Source of the DNA: Fasciolopsis buskii
Taxonomy: Eukaryota; Platyhelminthes; Trematoda; Plagiorchiida; Fasciolidae
DNA: 64,000 nt
Direction of reading: 5' to 3'
NCBI GenBank assembly: GCA_008360955.1
Contig: LUCM01004870.1
Location: 105,160 to 169,159, forward strand
The notes under the pieces: generated by a model
The model's database searches: none
What the model saw: the letters and a program-made list of their open reading frames with translations, nothing else
Told to the model about the DNA's origin: nothing
Part shown: in pieces, positions 39,401 to 50,989 of the stretch
Layout of the letters: the number at the start of each line of letters is the position of its first letter
How positions within the stretch are numbered: the first letter of the stretch is position 1
Translations under genes and position numbers: made by a program

Positions 39401-40890
39401 GATGTAAAAAAATACCATAGAGCGCAATTTGTGTTACCAGGAAGAAGAAATGTGGCAGCCAGGGAAAGAATATTCCCATGTCTCTGATCAGTTGGTGTGC
39501 TGGTCGTGAGACACAGATTCGGCTTTTCGTCCTGATACATCGTGCTGTAGGATTTTACGTTTCCTTCCATCCAGGTTTTGTCCAAAGGAACCACTTTCCT
39601 TAAATTTTTTGTAAAAAATAAAAACAACTTACCACCCGCGATTTTTCACAAACTGCTTGCTTACCACCATGTGAGCTGCCGGATTTTCCTGTGTCCCTAA
39701 GAAGATCAATGATGGATCAGGAATGGTTGACAATCCGTATCCACAATCCCCTGCATCAACGGCAAGCAGACTAAAAGATATGTTTATATAATAAAAAGTA
39801 CCGTCTTCTTGTTGTAAGCTGAGAAACTTCATCAATGATCTTTCTTACGGAGCGAATAAATTTTGCACTGCCATTGGTGAACAGTTGACTTGACGGATAT
39901 TTTTCAAACCATTTGTTTTCCATCTGTGAATTTATTACGAAACCCAAGAATTACATCAGGCTTCACTAGTTCCATTTTTTTCTGCCTTTGCTCCTCTTCT
40001 ACAAAGAAAGCAGCATTGGAAAGCAAAATCCCGTCGACTCCCTCAGACAGCCAGAACTTTACTACTTCCTACCGGAAAACTATTGACTCAGAACTTGAGT
40101 TACCAGAAGTCGCTGAACAACGGCTGCCGATTCCAAATCCAAATCGATTGTATTTTTGCTGGTGACAGAGTAATAGATTTCGTTTTCTGATGAATAAATA
40201 GCATCTCTACCATCCCTTGCAATCTAGAAATGACTACAAACTACCAGTTAACCCTACCAATTTTTGTGGTATGCCAGTCTTAAGCAGTAAGTTATCCTCA
40301 GTCCATGGATGGTCAACAGACACGGAATTAAAATCCAGTGTTACCACAACTTCCACACCATTTTTATGAAATAATCTGACCATGGACCTTAAGTCATCCA
40401 TATTGCCGAGGGCAGGGTCAACTTTTGTGAAATTTTCAGTCAAGCCCAGTTCATTGCGACCGTTGGTATAGTGACCGGAGACGAACGACCCAAGAAGGAT
40501 GTACCCAGCGCCAATTTCTTCTTTAATATAGCTAAGTGAATCCATTAATCCACGAATATCGCCAATCTTGTCATTTCCCGAATCTTTGAACGCAAATGGG
40601 TCGATCCAGTACCCAACTTTTGACTGCCAGAATTCAAGGTTCGGTCTAGGGGGACATCTCGGAGTAAAAACAATGATTAGAACTGCTGCCGCAAGAAGAC
40701 CCAACCAAATAATCCAGAAAATAATAAACAACGATAAACGAGCTCGTTTCCAACATGGTTCACGAGAATCCAACCTCATCAAATCATCTCTGGTTAACAG
40801 AGGTTGAAAATCCTCTGCAGCAATTGTTGGCTTCCCAGGTGCTAGAAAACATTCTCGCTCTTCAGCCGCGAACTCAACGTCGCCATTCAT
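36465..40890 (-). CDS. SLC3 / 4F2hc-type amino-acid-transporter heavy chain, 8 exons, 592 aa
   Basis: Heavy-chain subunit of heteromeric amino-acid transporters: a type II membrane glycoprotein that brings an SLC7 light chain to the cell surface. I assembled exons 40890-40258, 40223-40104, 40068-39955, 39923-39802, 39770-39633, 39598-39438, 38419-38178 and 36713-36465. All introns are GT-AG, phases match, and the total is 593 codons including TAG. Residues ~1-51 are cytosolic and 52-75 a single membrane segment. Cys79, in TPRCPP just outside the membrane, sits where 4F2hc has the cysteine that bonds the light chain. The rest is a GH13 alpha-amylase-like fold: VVVTLDFNSV (181-190), EGVDGILLSNAAFF (about 260-273), SPVIYYGSEL (431-440), and a C-terminal beta domain (KAERFNAFIV). 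The GH13 nucleophile position lacks Asp, as in other SLC3 heavy chains, so no glycosidase activity is expected. Sequons lie at N153, N306 and N493. Length is normal for the family. The start is the first ATG of exon 1. A possible variant poly(A) signal AATACA (minus strand) lies at 36392-36397. In schistosomes the homologue is the SPRM1 heavy chain. Confidence 0.93.
39599..40257 (-). other. Cluster of five micro-introns in the SLC3 gene
   Basis: Introns 1 to 5 of the SLC3 gene lie at 40257-40224 (34 bp), 40103-40069 (35 bp), 39954-39924 (31 bp), 39801-39771 (31 bp) and 39632-39599 (34 bp). Each starts GT and ends AG, most contain an in-frame stop or shift the frame, and removing all five restores one reading frame matching the SLC3 family. 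The two 3'-most introns are 1018 bp (39437-38420) and 1464 bp (38177-36714). Tiny 5' introns followed by larger 3' introns are a known feature of schistosome genes. Splicing is inferred from reading frame and homology, not from transcripts. Confidence 0.88.
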
Positions 40891-41289
40891 TTCAGCGGTA
40901 AAGAATGTTGTAATTTAGTGTTAGCGCTGGTGACAAGGTCGCCGCAAATATTTAAACACCCAAAATTTGTTTGCACACGTTGGTAACGACGTCAACTGTC
41001 AATCCAGCGGCCAAATTTCCTTCGATGACGTGCGCAAGATTTGCCGTGCTCAATTTCTTGTTTAATTTTCCAGTCACAATTTTGTTTGTCGCAAAACTCC
41101 CGTGTCTGCGACAATGAGAATGGAATGGAGGCTATTCTCACGTTTCAAACTAGAGAACATCCAGCTGACTTGCTTCATATTATTTCATAATATGTTGATG
41201 GAAAGTGTTCGCACCACTCCTGCATCTTAGCTCTCCGTTATCGGGAAAAGTTCGCAATTCATCTTGTCTATTAATGGTTGAAATGCGCT

Positions 41290-41530
41290 GACGCTTGGAA
41301 CATTTAATAATTCTGATGACACCATGTTACAAGCTCTGAAAACTCTATGGCAGAAAATAATTGCATGCACAATTAACACCAGAGTGGACTTACCATAACC
41401 CTGCACCAGTGCTTCGCGTTCCATCGTTGGTAGCCTGCCAAACATGTCGTCTGGGTTTATCGCGCCCAGTTTGCGAACATATCGCCCCTGAATGTAAACT
41501 ATTCCTTTGAATACAGGTTTAGGTCTTTCA
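41290..41530 (-). CDS. Candidate small gene or exon pair, product unrecognised
   Basis: Minus-strand frame with RPKPVFKGIVYIQGRYVRKL, then GAINPDDMFGRLPTMEREAL and VQGYG, ending at a consensus donor GTAAGT (41395-41390). A short intron (49 or 58 bp depending on the acceptor) would join to EFSELVTWCHQNY and a stop near 41295. The composition looks protein-like and the donor is strong, but no family is recognised. The exon start is unclear; a CAG acceptor just before CTGAAAGACC (about 41530) is possible. It lies about 400 bp upstream of the SLC3 start on the same strand, so it could be an independent gene, the end of one starting farther upstream, or repeat debris. Confidence 0.3.
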
Positions 41531-42974
41531 GCTGTCGGTGTACGACCTGCCTCTCCTCTCCTCATCCATTCTTTCGGCTAGTCTCTCACCATTCTCGATG
41601 CAAGTCGCGTCCTTTTTAATCATTGGTGGCCATACCTACAGGCATTATTCCTAAAGTCCCTTGGCTACATCTTGGTCGTTAGTCCGTTGGACCGCCCCGG
41701 TGAAAATACTCTCCATTACAGCCAGTCCTTCCCCAGCTCTGGTTAGTAAGTGAATTCCACTTTCGTTTATTGAAATATCCTAATCTGCAGCCCTACCGGC
41801 CAGTTTTGTATGCATCGTGTCAGCTTCCCCCGGTTGCTCTCGCCCACGAACCTCATATCGTCTGTAGCTCTGAAACATGATAGTTCCAAATGTGCCGCAC
41901 GCGTTTTATTTAGGGCAGAAGAAAGTAGTTCTCGACGGACTCAGCATTTTTGTTTGATTCAGGCCAGCCTGCATATTAGAGTAATGACCAAAATGCTCAC
42001 AGGATTATCCAGATTTCTTGTGAAGCCATGCACAGAATGGGCTCCTTCTTCAGTGATTTGTCCTCCTTCCCTCTGTCCCACCCGCCTAGTCTCCGCAGCA
42101 TGTAAACTTAGAAACACACATTTCACCCGCGCGGCAAAAGACTTTTATTTCGTAGGCATACCGTGATGAGCAAATCGACGACGATATGCACATTCCATAG
42201 ATCAGTTACACCTGTAGGATTGCTTTCCCATTCTGCCTAACCCTAAGTCCTCATCACAATTAATACGTCTAACTTCTCATCTAATTTCAACTTAAATGTT
42301 TCCAGGGATTTCTCCCCCACCAACTGATGACCAAAATCGTTTCAAATGCAAGCCACCTCCATTGAGGAATTTGACTGGCGACCCTGGCTTACAACTCGCT
42401 CCTAGTTATTATCGTCGTGGGTTTAAAAACATCCCATGCGCTCAGCCCTCTCAGACCCTATGGCATATTGATTACTTCCTTGCTGCCTCACCGCTCTGTG
42501 TTTCTCTGATGGAAGACGATTCGTATTCGTTATTCTCATGTCGTCGCTCCTCCTTTCGTGCCCCCGTACTTTTCGTGTTGACCCTGACACCGAAGCTGAA
42601 CCAGGCTGGTAGTGTTTTTCATCATGAATGGAGACATAACCCGCAGGCAGCGCTCCACGCGAGACCTACCTATCGCTAATTATGAAGGAACAAGCACCAT
42701 CGCCCTGCAGAAGACGGCGGATTCTACCCTACGATCCTTGTTTGCAGGACTCCTGCACTGATCCACCCACCTAGGTTTGTCAAACGCCGTCAGCCCGGGA
42801 ACGTTGTTTACCTAAGTCGCGCTGAATGAACCTGATTCACTTAACCCTGTTGCTCTCAATCCGTTCAGTGCATGATTGAGAAGGTGAGCCCCGCTGTCAT
42901 TCAGTCGTTTGCCCTTATTCGTTCTATAGGGGTTACTTTCCCTGAACCCCCACTAATTTTTCCCCGTCAATAGC

Positions 42975-43570
42975 AAGTATCACCTTCAAATAGTCTGAAC
43001 ACGGGGCATGAAAGTATTTTCACTGAACCCTAGTCATTAGTTTATGGTAAAGCCAATGGAGGCCCAAGTACTAACTCTTGAAGAACACCCCTGGTTATAC
43101 TTCTGTGTGCAAAATCCTCGTTACCCACGCAACCAGTAGTCCGCCTGTTGCTCGGAGCTTCCTCTATCCAGTGGTGTAATTCAACGAATATCCCTTATAT
43201 TCCCTATGGAAAAGCCTTGCTAAGATCAAAGTGATGCACGATCAACCGCCTTCCCTTCATCAAAGATAGCAATCGCCCCACCCCATAAACCAAGAAAGTT
43301 TCAGAAGCATAGCCTGCTTTCGAAAACCCGTTTCCGGTCGTGTGCAAGTGATTTTGCTCATTTAGAGGTCTACATGTATGCCTCTTTAAGTTGTATGTTA
43401 GACCCAGCGATCGGAATTTGTCAGTCATAGGCCGCCGCCTGTTTTTGTGAACATCCGCCAACGTTGTATAATTCCAGTGCGCCAACATCCTCTCTCGCCC
43501 TATAGTGACCTGAAATGAAATCCGTATACTTTTGTTAACAACGCCGGCCATTGGCTTCACGATTGCTCAT
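42975..43570 (-). mobile_element. LINE reverse-transcriptase fragment
   Basis: A 118-codon minus-strand frame (43560-43204) ends with NGFSKAGYASETFLVYGVGR and RRLIVHHFDLSKAFP, matching the 'QHGF-K-x-RS' and 'V-x-x-DFSKAFD' motifs of LINE reverse transcriptases. Downstream, after stops, ITRGVLQELVLGPPLALP (near 43100-43050) corresponds to 'V-x-SGVPQGSVLGPLLF'. The catalytic box is not preserved. It is a decayed copy in a GC-richer stretch. Confidence 0.65.
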
Positions 43571-44449
43571 GCATACTTTTGGCCCCTAATGGAGAAAAAT
43601 CCGAGGGACGAAAACTGTTATAAAATGCTGGGTCATTTTAGGTCAAAAACGTACAGGTAGCAACCAACGACCGTGCGGAAAATATGAACTGATTGCGGTT
43701 TGCGGTTTTGGGACTGATCCTGTAAAACATCAAGCTGACAGCTTGCCAAGGGATGCTTTCGTTCACAGCGAAATGAGATCTGGTCATGTAGCGGGATCCG
43801 TGATTTGCGAAGCAAAGCACTAATTTGGTTTCACTGAGTGAATGAGGCAGGACAGAAGAAATCTAAAATACCAAGAGACAATGACTACATGGTAATGGGA
43901 TGTATAATATTGCACGAGCTTACTAACCGAAGACTCAGGTTAAAAAACCTGAATGGTGAACTTTATTGGGCCGCCGCTGGTTGCAACAGCTGAGAGCCGT
44001 AGCACTGAATTGAAACCCAGTATCTGTACAAAGCTAATTCATCCATATGCGTTTAGTTATTCGCAGCTTTATTTTTGTAAGTTGAGAAAGAAATATTCTA
44101 TCCACTCGCTGACGAGCAGCCAGAGGCAGCCGGGGAAGGATAAGTGCACTCCTGCTGTAAAAATTTACTGCCATATTGAGCGACAACATTGGCAGCTCAG
44201 AAGAGGTATTAGGCAACTGTCCGGAAGAGGTGAACATTGAAACGCATTTAGAATGTGAACTTATTTGGAACGAGAGTAGGATTTTTTCAGTTAGTCCACT
44301 TCGCAAAAAATACAGAAGAAGTCTTGAGGAGGAGAGGAAAGGACCCAACGTATAAGGGTGGGCACGAAAAGTGGGACCAGGCAATTGCTGGATGTGAACG
44401 ACCGGGTTACGGACAGTCAACCCGATAAAAATCTTGAGGTGAGCATGGG

Positions 44450-44570
44450 TTGTGCGATGAGCTAACCTGGCTACACCCCCACATCGCTACAATTTAGCTG
44501 CCCGCCTGATATGCGCCGGCCAAAGCGGTGAATCCGACCGCATGCGGCACTGAGGTGGATTATTTAAAAG
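44450..44570. repeat. GC-rich dispersed repeat, copy 1
   Basis: CCTGGCTACACCCCCACATC, then TAGCTGCCCGCCTGATATGC and GCCGGCCAAAGCGGTGAATC, aligns in order with 61250-61340. Its GC content is well above the window average. The flanks (44.6-44.85 kb) are also GC-rich and probably part of the same unclassified element. Confidence 0.5.
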
Positions 44571-45324
44571 TTCAGTAGCGACAGAAACTATATTAAAGGA
44601 GAAACAAGATTGGGGATGAAAAAAATGTACCCTAGGCCCGCCCGTGGAAGGGCTTGCCATCAACAGCAGTTTCGCAACCCTGAAGGGGATTCATTTTGCG
44701 CCGTGTGCTTCGGGCCCAGCTAGGACTTCCTTTGGGTAAGTCAAAAAGTGCTCCATCGCAACGCCAACCGTCAATCGGGCACGGCCGAGAAAACTGATGT
44801 GAGTAGTTGGGTTGATTCTTTCTGTCTCTTCTTCTGCAGCCGTTAGAGACAAGCGAAGAAAAAGTCTGGGAGCTGTTTCAGCGGGGATATATGGTGATGA
44901 CCGTTAAGAACAACATGAAAAACAAAACTACAGTAAAGCAGTCGACAGGTTACTTCAAGGGATACCTCGCTGTGGGTAAATGAACAACAAATCAGCTTCC
45001 ACTTAAGGTGATAACCTTGGGCCATGAAGTTCACCACCACAAAATGATGAGTTTGAAATGATTGGACAGAGGATGGGGATTCGTTACCTTTAAGAGGTTG
45101 TGAGATGTACCTGTCTACAAACAGCAATATGGTGAAAGCGGATATACCGATGTACAGATAAATTTATTTATATGCAAAAGATGGTTCAAATTGGGACCGA
45201 TGAAGATTTCAGTTTTAATTTCCAGGGTGGTGTTATGAGAAATATATGTATAGGGATACCGGTTCGGCTTTTGTGGTCGTTGATGGCAAGGAAATTGAGA
45301 TGAAAAAGAAATAACAGAGGTACT

Positions 45325-45760
45325 TCAGGTAAAGGTTTTCAAAAGGTGCCGAAGTAGACAGCTGGTCGTGGATATTAAAGGGAAATGGCGTGATTTCTGA
45401 TCCGTCGAAAAGTTTATTAATAATAAGAATAATGCATATTTCTCAATTTGCGAGAGATATGCGCAACGCAAGATCAATTTTTTACAAAGATGATGCACAA
45501 GGAATGAAAATAATAGAAAGCGTAAGTGCTTAGGGGTTGGGTGCAACCTTGAGTTATTGCAGAGGCTCACCGGAAAGTGAAATAAGATACTGCAACGCCA
45601 TGCGGAAAGTACAAACATACCCGTGAAAAGTAAAAAATAAAAAAATAATTTTTCAGACCATAAATGTTTCATCGGACTGTTTGCAAGCAGCGGACTACCA
45701 GTCATTCCGTGTTCAAGCGCACTAAATGTGCTCATTGCTGGCGCAAGCATGGACGGAGCT
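45325..45760 (-). repeat. Dispersed repeat, copy A
   Basis: The minus-strand frame LRFLLFSFLVHHLCKKLILR, followed by LSQIEKYALFLLL, matches LRFLMFVFPVHNLCKNFILP and LSQMEKYTLLLF of copy B at 59.7 kb, and the DNA aligns as well. A second block (GCGCCAGC... ACACGGAATGACTGGTAGTCC) also matches copy B, but lies on the opposite side of the first block. The repeat is therefore circularly permuted between copies, which indicates a tandem or satellite-like origin with a period near 400 bp. No protein family is recognised. Confidence 0.65.
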
Positions 45761-46856
45761 CAACAGCCGATGTCGAGATGAGCGGAAACGTTGAGCTGAG
45801 ACGACAAGCAGTGGTAATAGGATAGCTTGATGGAAGTAGTGAAAACCAGGCTGAACGTCAAGCAAAGTGGATAACACACGTATTTGACAGCAAATGTCCA
45901 AAAAATGTTGAGGGCAGGGGAAGACTGTTAAGATTGTGTCAAACTATCTGGAGGAGATTTATGAAGCTCTGTATATGGAACTCCCATAAATAGTGATTAT
46001 ATTCACATGCAGATGGCGGTAGGCTCTACTGGGAGGTGTGTCAGATAAGATAAATTTTGTGCATAACCCCTCCTTAAAAACTCAAGCCAAGAATTTCCGC
46101 CATGCTGTCATTTGCGTTGTCGCATCTTTTGAGCTTAGTCAGTAGTAAGGGTGGGGAATATGAAGTGCGCAAGCCGTTCCGGAGACAGCAGCATTCGCGG
46201 TCTTGCTCGATTGCAAAGATGCTAGTTGAGATATCCAGTGCGATAATCCGCGTAGTTACCGTTGACCGGGCCAAAACTCGAGCGCCAGTTCTAGCTAACA
46301 GGTTCATAACAGGAATGATAAGGTAGCAGATTTGGAATCGCCATTACGAGGACGGAAGCGTTAGCAGTGCGTCTGCTGCGGATGCGAGATCTGAAACGCA
46401 AGAGATAAGTAGTCTGCCTTGGGTGCCAGCTTGGGGGTTATGGTGAATATTGGATCGCGACAAAATACCTGCAACATAGTGCATCTATTCCGTAAAATGT
46501 GGTAACTAGAAGTGAGCTATGGTAGCAGTTTTAAGCGTAGTTGAATGTTATAGGCCACCAAGAACGACCTATTCAGACCTGCCAAGCCAGTAAAGAGGAT
46601 AAGATGACATCCACACAGGCTGGTGATTAAAATCACAGGATGTAATGAGAGCATGGATCCAACAGCAAGTACGTTGACATTTTCGTCAGCCCATATTGGG
46701 AGAATTTTTAGAGTTAGTTGCTCAAGCCAGTGGTGATGGGGTACATCACTACAAGGGAGGTCAAACAGTGCATTAGGGGGGACGTGTGATAAAGTGAGGA
46801 AGTTAGAGGTGAAGCCGAATTCCAGATGGAGACCTCACCAAAGATTTGGTCACAAA

Positions 46857-47420
46857 CTAGAATTTTAACCCGTGTTCGTTGGCCTCGTCCAGTCCAACGT
46901 TAGCTCGTGTTAGATTAATTAAGAGCGGGACATCCAGTAACTTCGCCAGCTGGCCTTTGAACTGGACTAAATTTGGGCGCAACCACAGGAAACCGGGGAG
47001 TTTGTTCCACGGTTTACAGCAACCGACTGTGAAGAATTTTGCTCTTATCGATAGTCGAGTCAGGGGTATTCTCAACGAGTAGTATCTACCACAAAGTGGA
47101 TAACGGGGACTACCAGCGTCGCGTGTGACGGTTGTAGTATAGTGGACATTATTATGGCAAAGATTAAAGAGGAATGCAAGGTTTAATTTAACTCGATGAA
47201 GCCACAATGGTTCAAGTTCTAGCAGCTCGTATCTGGCCCTGTAGTTTAAGCTAGAAGAAGGGCCAAGGAGATTTCTAGTGAAAAATTTAGCCCTGATCAA
47301 TAGTCGAGTCAGGGGCCTTCTTTACGAGTAATGTCTACTTCGAAGTGGATACGAGGGAATACCAGCGTCTTTTATGACGTTTGTATTAGAGTGGACATTA
47401 TTACGGCAAAGGTTTGTATC
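46857..47420 (-). mobile_element. LINE ORF2 C-terminal fragment with internal 249-bp tandem duplication
   Basis: A 147-codon minus frame (47300-46857) contains RARYELLELEPLWLHRVKLN, then IRAKFFTVGCCKPWNKLP, the typical end of LINE polymerase proteins ('L-x-LEPL-x-RR ... R-x-x-FF-x-x-R-x-x-x-WN-x-LP'). The segment 47035-47170 recurs at 47284-47419 with an exact 249-bp offset and no indels. The second copy's frame continues into the first, so the module was duplicated in tandem and in frame. More distant similarity to a LINE linker may extend to 47863. Confidence 0.65.
47035..47419. repeat. Direct tandem repeat, period 249 bp
   Basis: Positions 47051-47064 (ATAGTCGAGTCAGG) match 47300-47313, and 47140-47162 matches 47389-47411, a constant 249-bp shift over about 130 bp with moderate divergence. 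The period equals 83 codons of the LINE frame. Confidence 0.8.
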
Positions 47421-49019
47421 GTACCGGTTACAAGTGTGTGCTCACTTATGCGTGTGCCGGTTATTCCACTCCCAAATAATGATGCAGTTCTGCGGAAAGT
47501 TCTATATTTCGAAACTAAAAACCCACTATATAGAAGAAAAAATTGGGCTTTGGGAAGAAAGAAGCAAACATAAAAATAGCAAAGTGAATTGGCTGCTGAC
47601 CAAAAGCCTGTTTCACCATGATGAGACTTGAATGAATGCCACTGAATGGGGAAAGCATTCAAAGTGACTTGAAAGAAATTGGCAGAAGCGTTCATCACTT
47701 TCGAGGTGAGCAAATCTTTGGAACCGTGCTCTCCGGAGTTTAACATTTTCTTATCCTGAGCAGAATCCAACGTCATCAGGGGCTTTACCTCTGAGTGCTC
47801 AAGTCCATATTCCCTTTCAGTCAAGGAAAATTTACCCTTTCTGCAACGTTCAAGCCTAGTCACTCAAGCCTAAACGCACCCTGAACACAATATGGCACAA
47901 TCTTTTTGATCCTCTCTATGGCACACATTGCATACATGGTTTAGTTCAGCAAACTCTCATCTTTTCCACACTCGAATCACGGCTACCTCACGGGTATAAA
48001 AAGCTTGAATTCAGTATGACGTGATTCAGACGTCTCCACACCAAGTGAAGTTACTTGACACCGAACATGATAGAATTATATGCCTTGCACGATGAGCTGA
48101 AACGGGGTTGTGTCATGTTTTTCTAATACTCCAAAGCAAATAACGCTCACCTACCATGATACGTGCAAGATAGCAAATTCGTTTAACCCTGGATTCCTAC
48201 CATAGAACTGAGATAAATAACCTCCAGTGTAGGCGGAACGCAAGACCCACGAAGATAATAATGAAGGTGGTAATGGAACAAATTTTTTCAACCTATAATA
48301 GTCGTCTTAGAGTTTTAAGAAGCAGTGGTTCATAAAATAGGACCGCGGTTAGTCACAGTAGATCAGGGGGAATAATGCTGTGAAATACGCTCCAATCTTG
48401 GAATGGCTCAGCAGAGACCCGGGGTCCAGAGGCGTTTCAATCAAAAACCAACTCCGCCAAGCAACTAAAAGCTCGTGTTGGTCTGGTAATAGACAGTGAA
48501 TGAATGTGGTCTTAAAATAGACCGGCTAAGCATTACTGTAGAGAATGCCCTCAAAGGAACAGAGAACCTCGCCCATAGGTATCCGACCTAAATGTTTGGT
48601 GTAAATATTAGCTGGTGCTCTGCCAAAGGTCGTTCTCGCTGGCAAATTGGACACGTGACGGAAGCGAGCTGAAGTTAAAGCAGATCAAGTCGGGTTGAAT
48701 TGAGAAACCTAAGCTCATGGGGCACGTTTTGACCGGAGCCTTGAAAGGATTTCAGGTAACCAGGCAAACAATCGTCCTAAAGAATAAATTTAATCAAAAA
48801 TTCCGTCAGCTATAGAGGCCACATATTTTGACATGATAATGGTAAATCCCTAGAACAGATATTTTGCATGGTCATTGAAATTTTTAAGTGCTCTCCTCAT
48901 AGGTCATCGAGAAGGGGAGAGGCATGAGATATCTAAAAGTCCAATGCGCCTCTTGAGGCAGTAACACATGGGAGCACTTGGTGGGACAAATCTGTTTCAC
49001 GAAAATATAGTTTACATTG

Positions 49020-49260
49020 CAGTGTAGAGTCCCGGTGCAAGGATTCCAGGATTCCAAGAGGAATTAGCCAGCTACGGATAAGTGCTGACATCAGCAGTAA
49101 TGGCTGCAAGGTGAGGAACGAGTGGCCAGGGGATGCCGACTGCATCGCACTGAGAGAAACGTGGATTGACTACAGTGCCAAGGCGAAGCTGTTATCCTCA
49201 GAGGACTACCACCCAAAAGGCTTATAGGCAAATGTTTATGCTTCTCGGTTTGTATCGAAA
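49020..49260 (+). mobile_element. LINE endonuclease fragment
   Basis: Plus-strand translation reads GDADCIALRETWIDYSAKAK and then LLSSEDYHPKGL before a stop. The I-A-L-R-E-T-W-I core is the glutamate motif of the AP-like endonuclease of non-LTR retrotransposons. Reverse-transcriptase linker-like sequence follows on the same strand at about 50.1 kb, so one plus-oriented LINE may once have spanned 49.0-50.6 kb. Confidence 0.6.
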
Positions 49261-50094
49261 TACATGCTCAGGTACACGATCACTAGGTCCCGACGGCTAA
49301 AGTAAACGCTAAAATCCAAAATTAAGATAGCTTAAAGCTAGAAAAAGATTTGTGCTAGATGGAAGACGAGTGACTTAAATGCATGAAAGGTAGAGGGGCA
49401 CAATCAAAGTTCTCAAGTTCTTCACACGGGGCAGTTGGATGGTGGTCTGTAGAGAGAGGATGGTTTTACTGCGGGAAAATGGGTGGAAAACATACCAAGC
49501 GAGAACGAGTGGTTTAAAAAGAATTGAAAAATCCTCAAATGTTGGGATGCGTACACACCTGCGATTTGAACAAATGTTGGTGAAAGACGAAAAATTTGAA
49601 ATTTCATCGAGGCGTCCAAGACGTTTAATGTGTAAAATAAACGTGGAAACAGAACTTTGTAGAGTCCGATGATCATTCATGTTCTGAATGAACAACACGG
49701 GAGGCTCGAATGATTTGTGGGCAAAACGGCGGTGGATATGTAGAATCGGAGGTTGCCATTCATTGGATGGAGGTGTAATGCACTTGGAAGTGGCGGCTTT
49801 GGACTGAACAGGTGCAGTAGGAGTCAAGCGCTTTCTGCGCTTATTCGTCGAAGTTCTGCTGTGCGTTCTCCTTAATGTGAATCAAGAAGTCATGATGAGT
49901 CCAGAGAGCATACAAATATCAACGTCTGACATCCGATTTGGGCTACCGTTCTGTATACCTCTCAATATTCTTCATCGAAACGGCCTACTGCCGTGAACCT
50001 TTATTCGGGTCTACCAAATTTCGCAACAGCATGTAGCAACCCCAATTCACAAGAGTCCACCGGTCAATGCCTCAAATGAGTCCTGCTTACCTTC

Positions 50095-50300
50095 ATTTTC
50101 TACTTCACCTCTACCACTGGACCCAGCCAAATTTCACAAAATCAAAATTACCAAAAATAAACCTCCTGGATCAGGCTCAGTATTACACAATTTATATCTA
50201 TCGCCGCTTTCTTCGCCTGTCCAACCAACTGTGCTTCCAATACTCGGTCATTCATTCTGCTCAGGTCCATTCTGTGTACTGCGCACCAGACCATGCACCA
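50095..50300 (+). mobile_element. LINE linker/finger fragment (copy 1 of a repeat pair)
   Basis: Plus-strand translation contains HKIKITKNKPPGSGS, similar to the linker that precedes LINE reverse transcriptase. The DNA aligns with 59080-59230: shared AATCAAAATT-type context, AAACCTC, CACAA, CGCTGCTTTC/CGCCGCTTTC and ACTGTGCTTYCA blocks in the same order. A 179-codon frame (50067-50606) covers the region but is probably fortuitous, because the homologous reading frame is different. Confidence 0.5.
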
Positions 50301-50989
50301 TGTTATAAACTGTCTCTTAATTTTCCGTTCCTCGTTTCAGTGCAATTTATCAAGCCACAGGATATCTCTCGTGTCCAGTCTGCGTTTACCCAAACAATTC
50401 AGGAATCTTACCAAATTAGGAGATTTACTGTTGACGTTTTCCATCCTCCTGGGTTTTCTTCGTGCGTACGGCAGCATATGAGATGCGCAAAAAGAGACCA
50501 AGCGGTAATGGTGAGAAGCTTTTACATGAGTCAGATTCATCGAGTGCCAGTTCGTTACCATTTGTGCCCTTATATCACAAATATGACCCGGTTTGCGCAT
50601 TATTAGCTATCGTATATGACTTCCCCCTTTGCATGTGGGCGCCTTTTTCCTACGTTTTTTTAATTTATCATTATCTATGCACGTCGTATCATATCCACTG
50701 TATGTCTCAGCGCTGTTAAGGGAATGAAATGTTATTTTTTGGATAATTCCTCGGAAAAGTTGACTGGCCAAAGGAATTTGGACGTAGGTTGTGCGTGAGA
50801 CCGCGCGCGGATTATTATGGAGCAACCTAATGGTACAGAGTCATTTAAATACACAATTCTTTGGGCTTTTCTACTAGTCTACACTTTATACGTGCACGTT
50901 AGCATCCAGGCATCTTCAGAGTGGATCAGTTAAATAAACAACGCAAGCTAGCTGAAAGTTGTACACGGGCTCGAGAGTTTTGAAAGGGA

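Noticed and set aside
39890..40165. 91-codon plus-strand frame
   Set aside because: It is antisense to SLC3 exons 2-4.
40224..40244. A 21-bp intron using GTAGTTTG after codon 215 of exon 1
   Set aside because: It is too short and gives the wrong phase; the donor at 40257 gives a 34-bp intron and restores the frame.
40568..40807. 79-codon plus-strand frame
   Set aside because: It is antisense to SLC3 exon 1.
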